From positions 10,365,918-10,429,917 of the forward strand of contig OX328104.1 in assembly GCA_946811185.2 (NCBI GenBank): 64,000 nucleotides of DNA. Reading direction: 5' to 3'. Position 1 is the first letter of the stretch. Every line of letters starts with the position of its first letter. The position numbers were made by a program, and so were the translations under genes. Shown here piece by piece: positions 1-10,136 of this stretch. The DNA is from Hippopus hippopus (lineage: Eukaryota; Mollusca; Bivalvia; Cardiida; Cardiidae). Below the pieces are notes generated by a model. That model did not search any database. It was not told where the DNA came from and worked only from the letters and a program-made list of their open reading frames with translations.

Positions 1-1076
1 TCTCTGAATAAAACAATAAGTGGAATCTAAAATTTTGTCATGAGTGAAAAATTGTTGTTTTATGAAATGAAAATATAGATCTAAAGCGTGGGGGGGGGGG
101 AGTCATCTGCAAATGCTTGAAATATGTCTGAATTTTTTTTTAACTGGTTTGGAAATTAAAATTTAAAGATCAAAATAAACGATATTAAACTTAATATCAT
201 GTAGATAAATTGTCAAAGTATTTAAAGCAAAAAGGCATTCTCAGTTCAATGGAGAAACCGATTGTACAACCAATAGCTAGTTGGTTTGCTCTTCCGGTTA
301 CAAAGTGATAATAAAATTTTGCATTTAAACTGATTGCCCCACACTGCCGATTTGATAGATTTTTTACAGGAATTGGACCAGTTCCATGGTATATCACTTA
401 CCTGCTTGTTTTAGCAAACATTGGAATTGATTTTGCCAAAAATGTTTGCACATTTTAGGAAAGGTTCTTAAAGTGTTTGAAGAGCTTTTAACTGTGAACA
501 TGTAGATCTATCTATAAAATCTTGTTTGCGCATGTCACATGAAAACAGTATATCTTTTAATAGGCTGTCATTAAAACTTGATATTTTAATGAAATTATGT
601 AGTTTAGATCTGAACCCACATCCTTCTTAGTGTACCCTAAACTCCAGTTACCAAAGGGTACAAAAAGCTCAAGCTAGAAAATGCACAGCACACTCTGTCA
701 CATTCTCCCTGATAAATTAGCCATTCTTAAAGAGAGTGTTGTTTTCCTATTTGACAGATTTGATTTTATTCTTTTGACAGAAATTTAGCACATGTGATTG
801 CATTTTAATGAATCAAATATTAAATACTAGATATGTCCTTTTCTCATACTTGTTGTACTTTCAAATACAAAACTGATGTAGGGCTAATCTGATTAGGTCC
901 TGTGTACAAAATGGAGATAAAAGAGGACAAAAATAACATGGGTGCTAAAAACTTTGAGATTTTCTTAGGTTTTAGCATATCATATCTTTCATTTGTTTTC
1001 AAGATTTTTTCAACTTTAAAATGCTAAAACTGGATCTCATCAGAGGAATTTGATGCTTATAAAATAGCTAAATCTC
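1..1076. other. AT-rich non-coding DNA, probably intron
   Basis: I see no coding exon or recognisable repeat here. The stretch contains a short poly-G run near 90-100 and scattered A/T runs. Because the first recognised exon downstream enters through a splice acceptor with codon phase 2, this DNA is most simply an upstream intron of the same gene. Confidence 0.4.
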
Positions 1077-1077
1077 A

Positions 1078-1166
1078 GGAGCTTCCGGGGGCCTCGGCCC
1101 CTGGACCCCTGGCCAGGGTGTTGCCCTGGACCCACCGGGGGCCCTAGCGGCCCCCAGGCCCCCAGC
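1078..1166. repeat. GC-rich, self-complementary insertion-like block
   Basis: About 90 bp of very GC-rich sequence stands alone in AT-rich DNA. It is built from short inverted motifs (GGGGGCC / GGCCCC, CCTGG / CCAGG), so it can fold into several small hairpins. It begins with GAGCTTCCGGGGG. I recall similar blocks in introns of marine invertebrates but cannot name a family. It lies about 120 bp upstream of the G-patch exon. Confidence 0.5.
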
Positions 1167-1286
1167 TCAATTTTCAGTATTTTCAGGTTTTTTAACTTTT
1201 ACCCCTGGAGTTATTACTGTAGATGAAATGTTAAGCTGAAGGAATTTCAACTGTCTGGGAAAAAAATAATCGTTTGTAATTTTCAG

Positions 1287-1386
1287 ACCAATTTCCTCGG
1301 AGAATAAAGGTCATAAGATGCTGGAGAAGATGGGCTGGAAAGAAGGAGAATCACTGGGGAAGAATAACTCTGGAATTCAAGAACCA
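1287..1386 (+). CDS. G-patch protein (AGGF1-like), internal exon
   Basis: This internal exon encodes the first two thirds of a G-patch, a glycine-rich RNA-processing domain that commonly binds DEAH helicases. The visible core is [12 protein letters not shown], then [16 protein letters not shown]. The acceptor is TTTGTAATTTTCAG before 1287 and the donor is GTATGT at 1387. The exon starts at codon position 3 and ends between codons, which matches the phase-0 acceptor of the terminal exon at 30786. The [12 protein letters not shown] signature, as I remember it, is closest to AGGF1 (angiogenic factor with G-patch and FHA domains), but other G-patch proteins such as CHERP or SUGP1 share much of it. 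Upstream exons would lie outside the window. The domain call is firm; the family name is inference. Confidence 0.85.
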
Positions 1387-1739
1387 GTATGTGAAAATAA
1401 TTGTCTCCCTTTTTATCTTTATTTTCTTTGCCCTCTGCAAATATGACTTTTATTTCCCTGCACGGGGGGAGAGAGGGGGAGAAATACAGTTTTTGCGTTA
1501 TCCATCCGTCTGGACAGATATCTTCTAAACTCCTTGACAAAAATTGATTAAACCTCATACATATGTTCCATATAATAGTCTGCCAATATTTTTTTTTTTT
1601 AATGGTGTGTCATGGAAAAAGGGAGCTTGATATATATTTCCATTATGGACAAAAATCTCTCTCACTAGTGGACAAAATTTTATGAAACTTCATATTTATA
1701 TTGTTTATCATAAGCCACAGACAACCGTTATTTATTTTT

Positions 1740-1856
1740 ATTTAATGAAATACCATGTCATGGAAAAAGGAGTGTAGTATCTAAAAGGGGAACCCATACC
1801 AGAAAGGCAGGTAATTCTTGACACATTGTTGACTCAGTCATGCCCCTTTTTTTTGA
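1740..1856 (+). mobile_element. HINE-Q fragment
   Basis: The words AGGCAGGTAATTCTTGACAC and TCATGCCCCTTTTTTTTGAC match the middle of the fuller Q copy at 29427-29749. PB-A interrupts it in the T-run. Confidence 0.4.
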
Positions 1857-2077
1857 CCCTTTACCAAATAATCCCATGTTTTAACAGCCCTGAAGAAGAA
1901 AACTTTGGAAAACATTGTGGGAAAAGGAGAAAATGCTGGTTACCAGCGTTTTCTCCTTTTCCCACAATGTTTTCTACTTCTACAAGGAAAGTTATAATAA
2001 TTTTAGTAACATTTGATTTGTCGTCTTCAAATGCTATCCATTTTGACAAGTGTGGAATTCTGTTGTCTGTTAAAAAG
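1857..2077 (+). mobile_element. PB-A MITE copy, plus
   Basis: Starts CCCTTTACCAAATAATCCC and holds the full hairpin (AAAACATTGTGGGAAAAGG and its complement). The right end is diverged (CTGTTAAAAAG). Its left boundary falls directly after the T-run of a Q fragment. Confidence 0.8.
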
Positions 2078-2261
2078 TCAAATAGTACTGGCAGCCAAGC
2101 ACAGAACAACACTGTGGGAAAGAGAAGTTGGTTGTCACACTGTTTACCTAACTGCTGAAAATTGTCATTTTCCTTTCCTTCATGATGACTGTCTTTTGCG
2201 TCCCTAGCAGTAGTTTTTAGCTGGTTGAGGAATAGCTTGTACTGAAATGGGTGTTTTACTG

Positions 2262-2494
2262 TTAATCCTTTATCAAATGAAAAAATTTTTGGACTGGACC
2301 AAATTAAAAGCATTTGCAGACGACAGATTAAATGTGGCTGAAATGATGATTTCTGTCTTTGATAGGGTAGAAAACATTGTGGAAGAGGGAGAAAATGCTG
2401 GTTAGCAGCATTTTCTCCTTTTCCCACAATGTTTTCAAAAGCCTTCTATTTCAAGGTCATTTAAACTCATTTAGATTGTGTGGTAAAGAGTTAA
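2262..2494 (-). mobile_element. PB-A MITE copy, minus
   Basis: Flanked by TTAA on both sides (2262-2265 and 2491-2494) with terminal TCCTTTATCAAAT and GTGTGGTAAAGAG. The hairpin is complete. Confidence 0.9.
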
Positions 2495-2517
2495 AAAGAA
2501 ATGACATGTTTTTTCAA

Positions 2518-2740
2518 ACTTTTACCAAACATCAAAATTTTTGACTTGTCCAAATCCAAAGCATTTACAGACGACAAATTAAATCTTGTTCAGTTAGCAG
2601 AAATGTCTTCAAAAGTGTAGAAAACCTTGTAAGAAAAGGAGAAAAGGCTTGTTACCAGCATTTTTCTACTTTTCCTGGAATGTTTTCAGAAGACTGCTTT
2701 CTTTGTATAATACAAACACAGTATTGTGTGGTAAGGATTT
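2518..2740 (-). mobile_element. PB-A MITE copy, minus, diverged
   Basis: Recognised by CTTTTACCAAACATCAAAAT at the left, GACTTGTCCAAAT inside and TGTGTGGTAAGGAT at the right. The hairpin arms carry several mismatches. Confidence 0.75.
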
Positions 2741-2804
2741 TAGATCAACAGATTGAGAAATGAAGAGATTTTCTGATCCTAGGTAAAATCAGGTACTGTG
2801 TAGC

Positions 2805-2880
2805 TCAAAGATCAGACTGCAAACTCTTTATGGTTGGATCTTGATCTACTCCACTTGTAAAAGAAACTTCTGTTATCCCT
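2805..2880. repeat. Degenerate PB-D-type hairpin
   Basis: The words GATCAGACTGCAAACT and TTGGATCTTGATCTACTCCA match the PB-D hairpin GATCAGACTGCA...TGCAGTCTGATC in weakened form. No terminal repeats are visible. Confidence 0.4.
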
Positions 2881-3182
2881 TGACATTGAAAGAAGAAGCT
2901 CTTTACCAGAAAATTAAACTTATTTGTTGTACGGCAGGGCACTTGGAAAGTTGTTGATGGCTGTGGGGAATTGTGTTGCCCTGAGCCAATTAACCATGGC
3001 CATGAACAAGTGCAGCCTAGCATTGGCACCTGCATACCTTGTGTTTTGCTCTATAACCTTTAGAGGGATTAATTGAATTTTAATGAAAATAGCCTTTTCA
3101 AATAGGAAAGAGTATCTGAAATATTGTCATTTCTTTGTTGTTTTGGCCAGAATATGTAACAAAATAGTGGACAGTGTGAATC

Positions 3183-3252
3183 TAAGTCAGACTGCAGTCT
3201 GATCTTAATCCACAGTGGACTCAAAGGCAATTGTAGTTGTGAAAGGTGTTTC
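3183..3252. repeat. PB-D-type hairpin, short form
   Basis: AGTCAGACTGCAGTCTGATC is a compact palindrome, followed by the recurring tail CAAAGGCAA...GTTGTGAAAGG seen at 7860, 8270 and 30135. Confidence 0.5.
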
Positions 3253-3308
3253 AAGGATTAAGACTAGTTTCGGTGTATTACTTATAGTCAGTTACAAGTA
3301 CATTCTAT

Positions 3309-3574
3309 ATGGCCTGCAACACGTGAAAAGGGGCATTTGGACATTTGCGTAAAGTGTCGTCTCGAATCGGCCTGCGCGGACTGCGCAGGCTAATTCAGGA
3401 CTACACTTTCCGATCATGTGTGATTTTCTGTATTGCACCAGTCTACTGTACGACAAAATCTAATATTTACGTAAAGTGTCGTCTCGGATTAGCCTGCGGG
3501 GACTGCGCAGGCTGATCCGAGACGACACTTTATGCAAATGTCCGAATGCCCCTATTCGCGTGTTGCAAGCCATA
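3309..3574. mobile_element. Pal-B palindromic MITE, copy 1
   Basis: Ends are ATGGCCTGCAACACGTG and CGCGTGTTGCAAGCCAT, an imperfect terminal inverted repeat. Inside are two hairpins on CCTGCGCGGACTGCGCAGG-type cores, each in arms of the type GTGTCGTCTCGGATTAG. The same double-hairpin plan recurs at 45734-45997. No coding capacity. Confidence 0.85.
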
Positions 3575-3643
3575 TAGACAAATACATTTGCTTTTTCCAT
3601 GAGATTTACAGTGTAAAAGGAAGGCACCTATTTTACCTGATAG

Positions 3644-3867
3644 TGAACCCTTTCACAGATGACAAAATTTTAGACTTGTCCAAATTCATAACAACTGCAG
3701 AAGAACAATAGAATATGGCTCAAATGGTGGAATTTTGTCTTGGAAATGGTAGAAACCATTTTAAGATAAAGAGAAAATGCTGGTTGCTGGCTTTTTACCC
3801 TTTTCCACCATGTTTTTCAAAAGCCTTTTTCCTTGGTTTTGTTAAAACTCAGAATGGTAAAGGGTTA
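3644..3867 (-). mobile_element. PB-A MITE copy, minus, diverged hairpin
   Basis: Left end AACCCTTTCACAGATGACAA, right end AATGGTAAAGGGTTA. The hairpin has decayed (GGTTGCTGGCTTTTTACC). Confidence 0.8.
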
Positions 3868-3929
3868 GTAGGGTGATGCAAGTTGCATTCAATACACTGC
3901 CCACAGGTAGTGGTTATAATTATAGCCTT

Positions 3930-4134
3930 ATTACTTTACCGCAAGACAAAACTTTAGGCCCATCCAAATTAAAAGCATATGCAAGTTTTAAATGAAAAAA
4001 TTCTCAAATGATGAAAAATGTCTTGGAAAGAGCAAAAAAAAAAACATCGTGGGAAAAGAAGAAAATGCTGGTTACCAGCATTTTCTTCTTTTTCCACAAT
4101 GTTTTGTAAAGTCCTCTTTTTCAGGATCTCTTAA
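3930..4134 (-). mobile_element. PB-A MITE copy, minus, truncated
   Basis: Left part TTACTTTACCGCAAGACAAA, complete hairpin, right end cut where the next PB-A copy begins at TTAACGCTTTAC. Confidence 0.8.
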
Positions 4135-4355
4135 CGCTTTACTAAACAACAAAATGTTGGACAGGACCAAATTGAAAGCATCTGCTGAGGACAAATCAAA
4201 TTTTGCGAAAATGGTGATTTCTGTCCATAGTACAAAGCAGTGTGAGATAGAGAAAAAATGCTGGTTACTGGCATTTTCTCATTTTTCCCCACAATGTTTT
4301 CAAAAACCTTCTCTTTCTCCGTCGTTTAAAGTTGGGACTGTTTTGCAAAGGGTTG
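4131..4355 (-). mobile_element. PB-A MITE copy, minus
   Basis: Directly abuts the preceding copy at TTAA. The right end is TTTTGCAAAGGGTTGA. The hairpin carries mismatches (GTTACTGGCATTTTC). Confidence 0.8.
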
Positions 4356-4379
4356 AACACAGGAATGTTTGGCACAGAG

Positions 4380-4608
4380 TTAACTCTTCACCACACAATC
4401 CCAACTTTTAACGACCCTGAGAAAGAAGCCTTTTGAAAACATTGTGGGAAAAGGAGAAAATGCTGGTAACCAGCATTTTCTCCTTTTCCCACAATGTTTT
4501 CTACCCTTCCCAAAACAAATTTCAATTTTTGAGCCACATTTATTTTGTCGTCTGCAAATGCTTTCAATTTGGACAAGTCTACAATTTTGTCGTTTGGTAA
4601 AGAGTTAA
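4380..4608 (+). mobile_element. PB-A MITE copy, plus, near-consensus
   Basis: A clean 229-bp copy from TTAA to TTAA with CTCTTCACCACACAATCCC and TCGTTTGGTAAAGAG ends. The 65-bp hairpin is essentially perfect. It serves as the reference copy here. Confidence 0.95.
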
Positions 4609-4792
4609 GCATTTAGGATGATTGCCTCTCCTTAAGCATAGCAGGGTAGCAATCATGTTTTCTACCTTTCATCGACTGTTTGTATCTTTTAAATTTTGTT
4701 TTTTTCTAGCTTTTCGTGATTGATTTCGATCTTCAAATAATCCCCCCAAATTATAAAGTCCTTTGCTGAACATTAAACCAGACAACAAATTT

Positions 4793-4810
4793 TAACCCTT
4801 TACCAAACAA
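4793..4810 (-). mobile_element. PB-A left end, split by a SINE
   Basis: TTAACCCTTTACCAAAC is the left end of a minus-oriented PB-A copy. The remainder resumes at about 5127 after a SINE-C. Confidence 0.8.
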
Positions 4811-5124
4811 CTGCCGAGCCACAGGAGGTCAGTCAGTAGCATACAGGACTTGAGAACAGGGGGTTGCTGGTTAGATTCCTGGCTTGGCCAATTTCTCTCT
4901 GAGGATTGGTGTTAGTCATTTCAACAGGATTCATTCCTCTCTCACCGCTGACCACTGTTTCAACAATGATTGTAAGGGAAAGCAGCCAGTGGCTTGGAAA
5001 GAATATTGAGCGAACTACTGGTAAAAAGAAACTCCAGGAAAACATGAATAGGTGCACTGGCCACCACGATATAACTGAAATAATGTTGAAAACTGCGCTA
5101 AAACATACAATCAGATGAATCAAC
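4811..5124 (+). mobile_element. SINE-C, tRNA-derived, nested in PB-A
   Basis: The 5' part is tRNA-like (AGTCAGTAGCATACAGGAC, then GGTTAGATTCC in the B-box place). The body contains GCAGCCAGTGGCTTGGAAAG, and the 3' end is GTTGAAAACTGCGCTAAA followed by ACAATCAGATGAATCAACC. It is flanked by the two parts of one PB-A copy, with ACCAAA on each side as a short candidate target duplication. Confidence 0.8.
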
Positions 5125-5305
5125 CAAATGACAAAACAGCATTGTCTAAAATCAAAGCATTTGCAGAGGACAAAATAAGTGTAATTCCAAAAATTGGAAT
5201 TTTTTTGTAGAAGGGTTGACAACAGTGTGGGGGGAGAAAATGCTGGTTACCAGCATTGTCTCCTTTTCCCGAAATGATTTCAAATGCCTCTTTCACCAGG
5301 GTTAA
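5125..5305 (-). mobile_element. PB-A remainder after SINE-C
   Basis: Resumes with AAATGACAAAACAGCATTGT, keeps the hairpin (GAAAATGCTGGTTACCAGC) and ends in a decayed right end near CACCAGGGTTAA. Confidence 0.8.
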
Positions 5306-5411
5306 ATCTCTACAAAATTGAGGGCACTGTAATTCAAAATGTAGACAACTGAACTGAAGTTTTGAGACCGGGTCAAAAATATGTTTTCAAAAGGCACCTT
5401 CTTCAAGTTTC

Positions 5412-5640
5412 TTAACCCTTTACCGCACAATGATGCCATTTAACGCCCCTGAAGAAGAGGCCTTTTGAAAACATTGTGGGAAAAGGAGAAAATGCTGGTA
5501 ACCAGCATTTTCTCCTTTTCCCACAAAGTTTTCTACCCTATCAAAGAAAAGTTGCGTCATTTGAGCCACTATGAAATTGTCGTCTGCAAATGCTTTCAAT
5601 TTGGATAGGTCTTAAATTTTGCCGTGTGGTAAAGGGTTAA
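5412..5640 (+). mobile_element. PB-A MITE copy, plus, full length
   Basis: 229 bp from TTAA to TTAA, ends CCCTTTACCGCACAATG and GCCGTGTGGTAAAGGG. It shares its right TTAA with the next copy. Confidence 0.95.
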
Positions 5641-5870
5641 CTCTTTGCAGCATAATAAAATCTTAGACTTTTCTAAATCAAAAAGCACTTGCAGTTGACA
5701 AATTCTGTGCAACTGGACTGATTGGATTTTTCTTTGAAAGGCTAGAAAACATTATGGGAAAAAGAGAAAATGCTGGTAACAAGTTTTTTTTTCTCCTTTT
5801 CCCAAAATGTTCTTCAAAAGCCCTCTTCCTGAAGGTCATTAGAACTAGGGACTGTGTGGTAAAGCGTCAA
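5637..5870 (-). mobile_element. PB-A MITE copy, minus, back to back
   Basis: Begins in the TTAA that ends the previous copy. The hairpin loop is expanded by a T-run (AACAAGTTTTTTTTTCTCC). Right end GTGTGGTAAAGCGTCAA. Confidence 0.9.
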
Positions 5871-5905
5871 AACACTTGATTATTTTGAAAAAGGCGAATC
5901 TACTC

Positions 5906-6119
5906 TTAACTAAATGAGAAAATTTTAGACTTGTCTAAATTAAAAGCATTTGCAGACGTAAATTTAAATATGGCTCAAATGATGGTATTTGTCTCTGACA
6001 GGGTAGAAAACATTGTGGGAAAAGAAGAAAATGCTGGTTACCAGCATTTTCTCTTTTTCCTATAATGTTTTCAAACATTTCCTTCTTTAGGGTTGTTAAA
6101 GTCATTATTGTTTGTTTAA
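5906..6119 (-). mobile_element. PB-A MITE copy, minus, left end shortened
   Basis: Left end is reduced to TTAACTAAATGAG; hairpin present; ends at TTAA 6116-6119, which also starts the next copy. Confidence 0.85.
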
Positions 6120-6345
6120 CCCATTATTGCACAATCCTGACTTTTAATGACCCTGTTGAAGAAGAACTTTTGAAAACATTTTGGAAAAAGGAGAAAATGC
6201 TGGTTACCAGCATTTTCTCCTTTTCCCACAATGTTTTCTACCTTGACAAAAAACTTCAGTTTATTTGTGTCACTATCGAAATTGTCATGTGCAGAAGCTT
6301 TCAGTTTGGAAGAATCTAGTATTTGTTGTTTTGTAAAGACAGTTA
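6116..6345 (+). mobile_element. PB-A MITE copy, plus
   Basis: Starts TTAACCCATTATTGCACAA and ends TTTGTAAAGACAGTTAA. The hairpin is complete with one weak arm. Confidence 0.9.
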
Positions 6346-6869
6346 ATAGGTTAACAACATATATCACAAATTTTTCTAACAGACAGATTTTTATTAAAAC
6401 TTTCCAAATTTTTTTTAAAACTTCGAAATTTGCCTTTGAAAAAGGTATATACAGTTACAAAATTCAGCTTATATTGGAATTAACATGCTTTTCTTTAATA
6501 GTCAGTTAAACAGGAAAATTATTGGAAGAATATACAAATATACATCATTTTTATGAAAAGTCATTTAGTTTTGAACAAAAAATATACAAAAGCCTGGTTT
6601 TGAGCATGTTAAATGTACAAATATGCATGTTATATGTAGAACATTGATTTAAAAAGGGAGGTAAGTTGACTGAATTAAATGTTAATCTTTAATAGATACA
6701 TACTTTCTAACAGACAGATTTTTCTTAAAATTTCCTCACTTATAGTAATTATAATTCTTAACAATAAGAAAAAATAAAAAATGGCACCTATCTGTGCTCA
6801 TTTTGTCAGAAAATAGGGATGAAGGTCACTGTGGAAGTTAATTTTTTCAAGAAAAAAAATAGGACAAAA

Positions 6870-6945
6870 GCTCAGCAGACATAGTGGGAAAAGGAGAAAT
6901 TGCTCATTAGGAGCGATTTCTGCTTTTCCAACAATAATTTTTAAA
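6870..6945. repeat. PB-A hairpin-only fragment, variant core
   Basis: GTGGGAAAAGGAGAAATTGC pairs with GCGATTTCTGCTTTTCC. Terminal parts of the MITE are not recognisable. The TTGCTC...GAGC centre matches the variant copy at 11446-11667 rather than the standard ATGCTGG core. Confidence 0.65.
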
Positions 6946-7447
6946 GTGGGAACAGCTATACTTCCATAGCTTTAAATTTCCTGCGTTTGTTTGTTTGTTT
7001 GGTGTGTAACGCCATGTAAGAGTATTTTAATTATTTCATGGTGACAGTTCACAGATCCATTTTTTTCCCTTTACTAGTACTACCCGATGAAAGTGCTACT
7101 TGTTTCAGTGCACCAATAGTATTACTGTATGTGTGAAAGAAACATGGGTGCACTTTTGATTCACTGTCCATGACAAAAGCACACGCACAGTAGGATGCGC
7201 ACGAACATTTGTGATATACGTCGTTAATTAGATAGTTCACCAGCAGATACTGGTAATTGAATTTTATTTTTTTCACATTGCCAAAATAGAAATGTCTGCA
7301 ACACTTTGATCATTGATTAGAAAACAGTGGCACATAGTTTAGATCGAACATAAGACTGCATGTCATGTTTTATCTGATCATGATCTATGCCATCGGCAAA
7401 TGCAACTCCAATAATAATTCTCCGCAGCACTATCACCTCATACTAAT

Positions 7448-7676
7448 TTAATTCTTTACCACATGCAAAAATTTAAGACTTGTCGTCAAAATTCAAGCAT
7501 ATACAGGCGATAAAATAAATGAGATTCAAAAATGATGATGTGTCTATTGACAGGTAGAAAACATTGTGGGGAAAGGAGGAAATGCTTGTTACCAGCATTT
7601 TCTCCTTTTTCCACAATGTTTTCAAAAGGCTTCTTTTTCAGAGTCGTTAAAAGTTAGGATTGTGCGGTAAAGGATT
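7448..7676 (-). mobile_element. PB-A MITE copy, minus
   Basis: Starts TTAATTCTTTACCACATGC, ends GTGCGGTAAAGGATTCA. Full hairpin. Confidence 0.9.
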
Positions 7677-7799
7677 CACTCTTCGAGCACTGATTAAACT
7701 CAACAGATATTTTCAATCTAGAAATAAGACCAAAATAACTGCAATATCAAGGCTGCCTTTGTCCAGAATGTCTTTGCAAAGTAAAAAGTGCAGATAAAT

Positions 7800-7885
7800 A
7801 ATCAGACTACACATTTTGTGCAGTCTGATCCTGATCTGCACTGGACTGAAAGGCAAACAGCTATAGTTTTGAAAGGAGGTTTATC
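7800..7885. repeat. PB-D-type hairpin fragment
   Basis: CAGACTACACATTTTGTGCA with GCAGTCTGATCCTGATC, followed by the tail CAAACAGCTATAGTTTTGAA. Confidence 0.5.
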
Positions 7886-7904
7886 TATTCATCAAATAAT
7901 CTCG

Positions 7905-8113
7905 TTTTGTAACAACTGAAGAAAGAGAGAATTGAAAACAGTGTTGGAAAAGGAGAAAATGCTTGTAACCAGCACTTTCTCCTTTTCTTTTTCTCGCAGT
8001 GTTTTCTACTCTTTCAAGGATAAATCCCTTTATTTGACCCATATGTTACTTGTTACCTAGATTGGCAGTCAATTCAGAGTGTTAAGTCTTAGATTATATT
8101 ATTTGGTAGAGAT
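7905..8113 (+). mobile_element. PB-A MITE copy, plus, left end lost
   Basis: Recognised from TGAAGAAAGAGAGAATTGAA through the hairpin to TATTTGGTAGAGATTTAA. A CTTTTCTTTTTCTC expansion lies in the right hairpin arm. Confidence 0.7.
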
Positions 8114-8212
8114 TTAATCTAAAGAGTTACGAATGAACCCAGCAGACATTTTTCCCTCAAAAAATAGGATCAAAATTATTGTAATATCCATGCTGCTCTT
8201 ATCCTGACTTCT

Positions 8213-8292
8213 TAGCAAAGCAGACTGCAACATTTTTGCAGTCTGATCTTGATCTACACAGGCTGCAGAGGCAACTATGATTGTGAAAGGAT
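8213..8292. repeat. PB-D-type hairpin fragment
   Basis: CAGACTGCAACATTTTTGCA and GCAGTCTGATCTTGATCTAC form a hairpin, again followed by GCAACTATGATTGTGAAAGG. Confidence 0.5.
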
Positions 8293-8412
8293 TTTTAAAG
8301 GGTAATTTCTAATTTCACAAAATATTGTATGTGAATACTTGATTATATATTCTGATTCCTGCAGTGAACAATCTTTTGTAGACTGTGCTGTTGTTAAAAA
8401 TAGTTGGAACGA

Positions 8413-8607
8413 TTAATTATTCTTAACAAAATTTCAGACTGGTCCAAATTGAAAACATTTGCAGAGGACATTTTAAATTTAGTTGAAATGATAGTAATTG
8501 TCTGTGAAAATATAGAAAACCTTGTAGGAAAAGGAGAAAATGCTGGTTTTCAAAAGGCTATTTTTCTCCGGGTCCTTAAAGCTCGGGGTTGTGTGGTGAA
8601 GGCTTAG
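8413..8607 (-). mobile_element. PB-A copy that lost one hairpin arm
   Basis: Left half is normal up to GGAGAAAATGCTGGT. The sequence then jumps to TTTCAAAAGGC, omitting the whole second arm. The right end is TTGTGTGGTGAAGGCTTA. Confidence 0.85.
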
Positions 8608-8688
8608 GTCTTTTTTCAGTTGGATGGTGCCGATATTAAAGATTGGAATAAAAAAGATCAAACTAGAATGATATAGATATATATACTC

Positions 8689-9943
8689 AAAGGCAAAAGA
8701 AAGTATACAGTTTTTGATCTCTCATAATTTTCTCATTTTTCATATTTTTGACCAGAAATATTCAAAAACCCATTGATACTAAGTTTGAAATGATATTCTG
8801 TCATTAATTTACAAATTGACACACTTGACTGGCTACAGTGCAGGTACATGTCAATTTTGTATATCTGCAACTGCAACCTATTGGACAATCAACATATTGC
8901 TGGAAATCAGTATTTGGTTTCAAAGTCGATAATCTAAAAAAACCACAGCCTTTTCGTTTTTCTATCGAACAATGGAGCGGCTTTCAGAAGCCGATAGAAA
9001 TTGTGTCATTAAGATTTTGGAAGCCGGTCGTTCAAGACCGGATTGTAACTTGTTACTTGCAATGTACACAAGTCACGATTGATCGGCTGTGAAGGTGCTA
9101 TGAGTTGAAGGAACTGCCGTCTGTTTGACCTGAAGTAATCATGTCAAAGTAAGACCGGTACATCGGGAGTTGGGGGTGGAATGATGCATAAAATCAACAT
9201 TGCGAGGTCCTAGTGAATCACTTAGGTGAAAGTGAATCAGGGTGATGTGCAGTGTCTGCAATCAATCAAATTTAGTCAAATTCAAAGCCATGAACATGGT
9301 TCTGAATCATTTGAGATCTACAATCAATAAATGAGAATAAAATTTGGTAACATCACATGAAAGTGTCTGGAAATTAGGAGGAACTGCTTAAAAAGTATGC
9401 CAAAGAAAGTTAACTTGTCACAGTTACCCATCCAGAGGCCTGATTATTGAAGCAAATTGAGTCTGACAATACTTATAGAGATTGAAATGGAAACATCTTC
9501 TTGTCTTTAAAAGAAATAGGGACCTGCATGGCTTATGTACGTAAAGAGTTCGATCCCGACCCAAGGTGTTCCGATCTCGTGTGAGTTTCCTTTGGCAAGA
9601 CATTTGAGGGCCCGGTCGTAGATCGGTTAAACTCATGATGAACATGAATAAGTTTGATGAAGTGAGCTAATGTCGTGATAATGTTGAGAGCAAAGTGAAA
9701 CACCATTTAGTCCATCAACCATTGAAAACCCCGTCGTAACAAAAAAGTCTTTTGCTAACCTTTGATAAATAACTCCCTTGTTTTCTGTTAATAGTGATGT
9801 ATTGCTGACATTTTTTTTAGTTTTGCCATTTAAAAATGACTGGACTATCGCAAGAAAAAGGTTGCAAGGGCTTAGCTTTAAATATTTTGCCAAAACAGCC
9901 AAAATTAGAACGTGTATACTTTCTTTTGCCTTTGAGTATATAT
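8689..9943 (+). mobile_element. Tc1/mariner-like element, decayed, with TIRs
   Basis: The ends are inverted copies of ATATATACTCAAAGGCAAAA (left from about 8689, right ending about 9943), flanked by TA-rich sequence as expected for a TA-targeting transposon. Near 8970 a short reading MERLSEADRNCVI followed by ILEAGRSRPDCNLLLAM resembles the N-terminal helix-turn-helix of Tc1/IS630-type transposases. It soon meets a stop, and I see no DDE catalytic region in the remaining 900 bp, so the element is a relic. A B-box-like GAGTTCGATCCCGACC near 9548 suggests a later tRNA-type SINE insertion inside it. Confidence 0.75.
8971..9080 (+). pseudogene. Tc1-type transposase N-terminal remnant
   Basis: A start codon in ACAATGGAGCGG opens about 35 residues with LSEADR and LEAGRSRPD, typical of the DNA-binding head of Tc1-like transposases. 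A stop follows after AMYTSHD and the frame is not recoverable by eye. This is domain resemblance only. Confidence 0.6.
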
Positions 9944-10136
9944 AGATAAAGTAACAAGTTAACTTCACTTGATACCTCTCTACTACTTCAAAGGTCATAA
10001 ATAGCGTATTCCTTGGTCTTTATCCTTGATATCTTTTGCACTATTTATGAATGTTCAGGTAGGAATGATAATGGCAACATCACTGATGGAAAAGGAGAAA
10101 AAAAGGATATCAAAAGGATCGATTGATTGATTTTCC

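Noticed and set aside
1861..2427. 188-codon minus frame containing GKGENA...QHFL motifs
   Set aside because: It spans two PB-A hairpins, and the same peptide appears at every PB-A copy in either orientation.
4440..4505. Hairpins resembling bacterial terminators
   Set aside because: They are the PB-A core present in every copy, not gene ends, and the genome is eukaryotic.
4833..5222. 129-codon minus frame with hydrophobic segments
   Set aside because: It lies over SINE-C; the frame at 14541-14939 is the same SINE.
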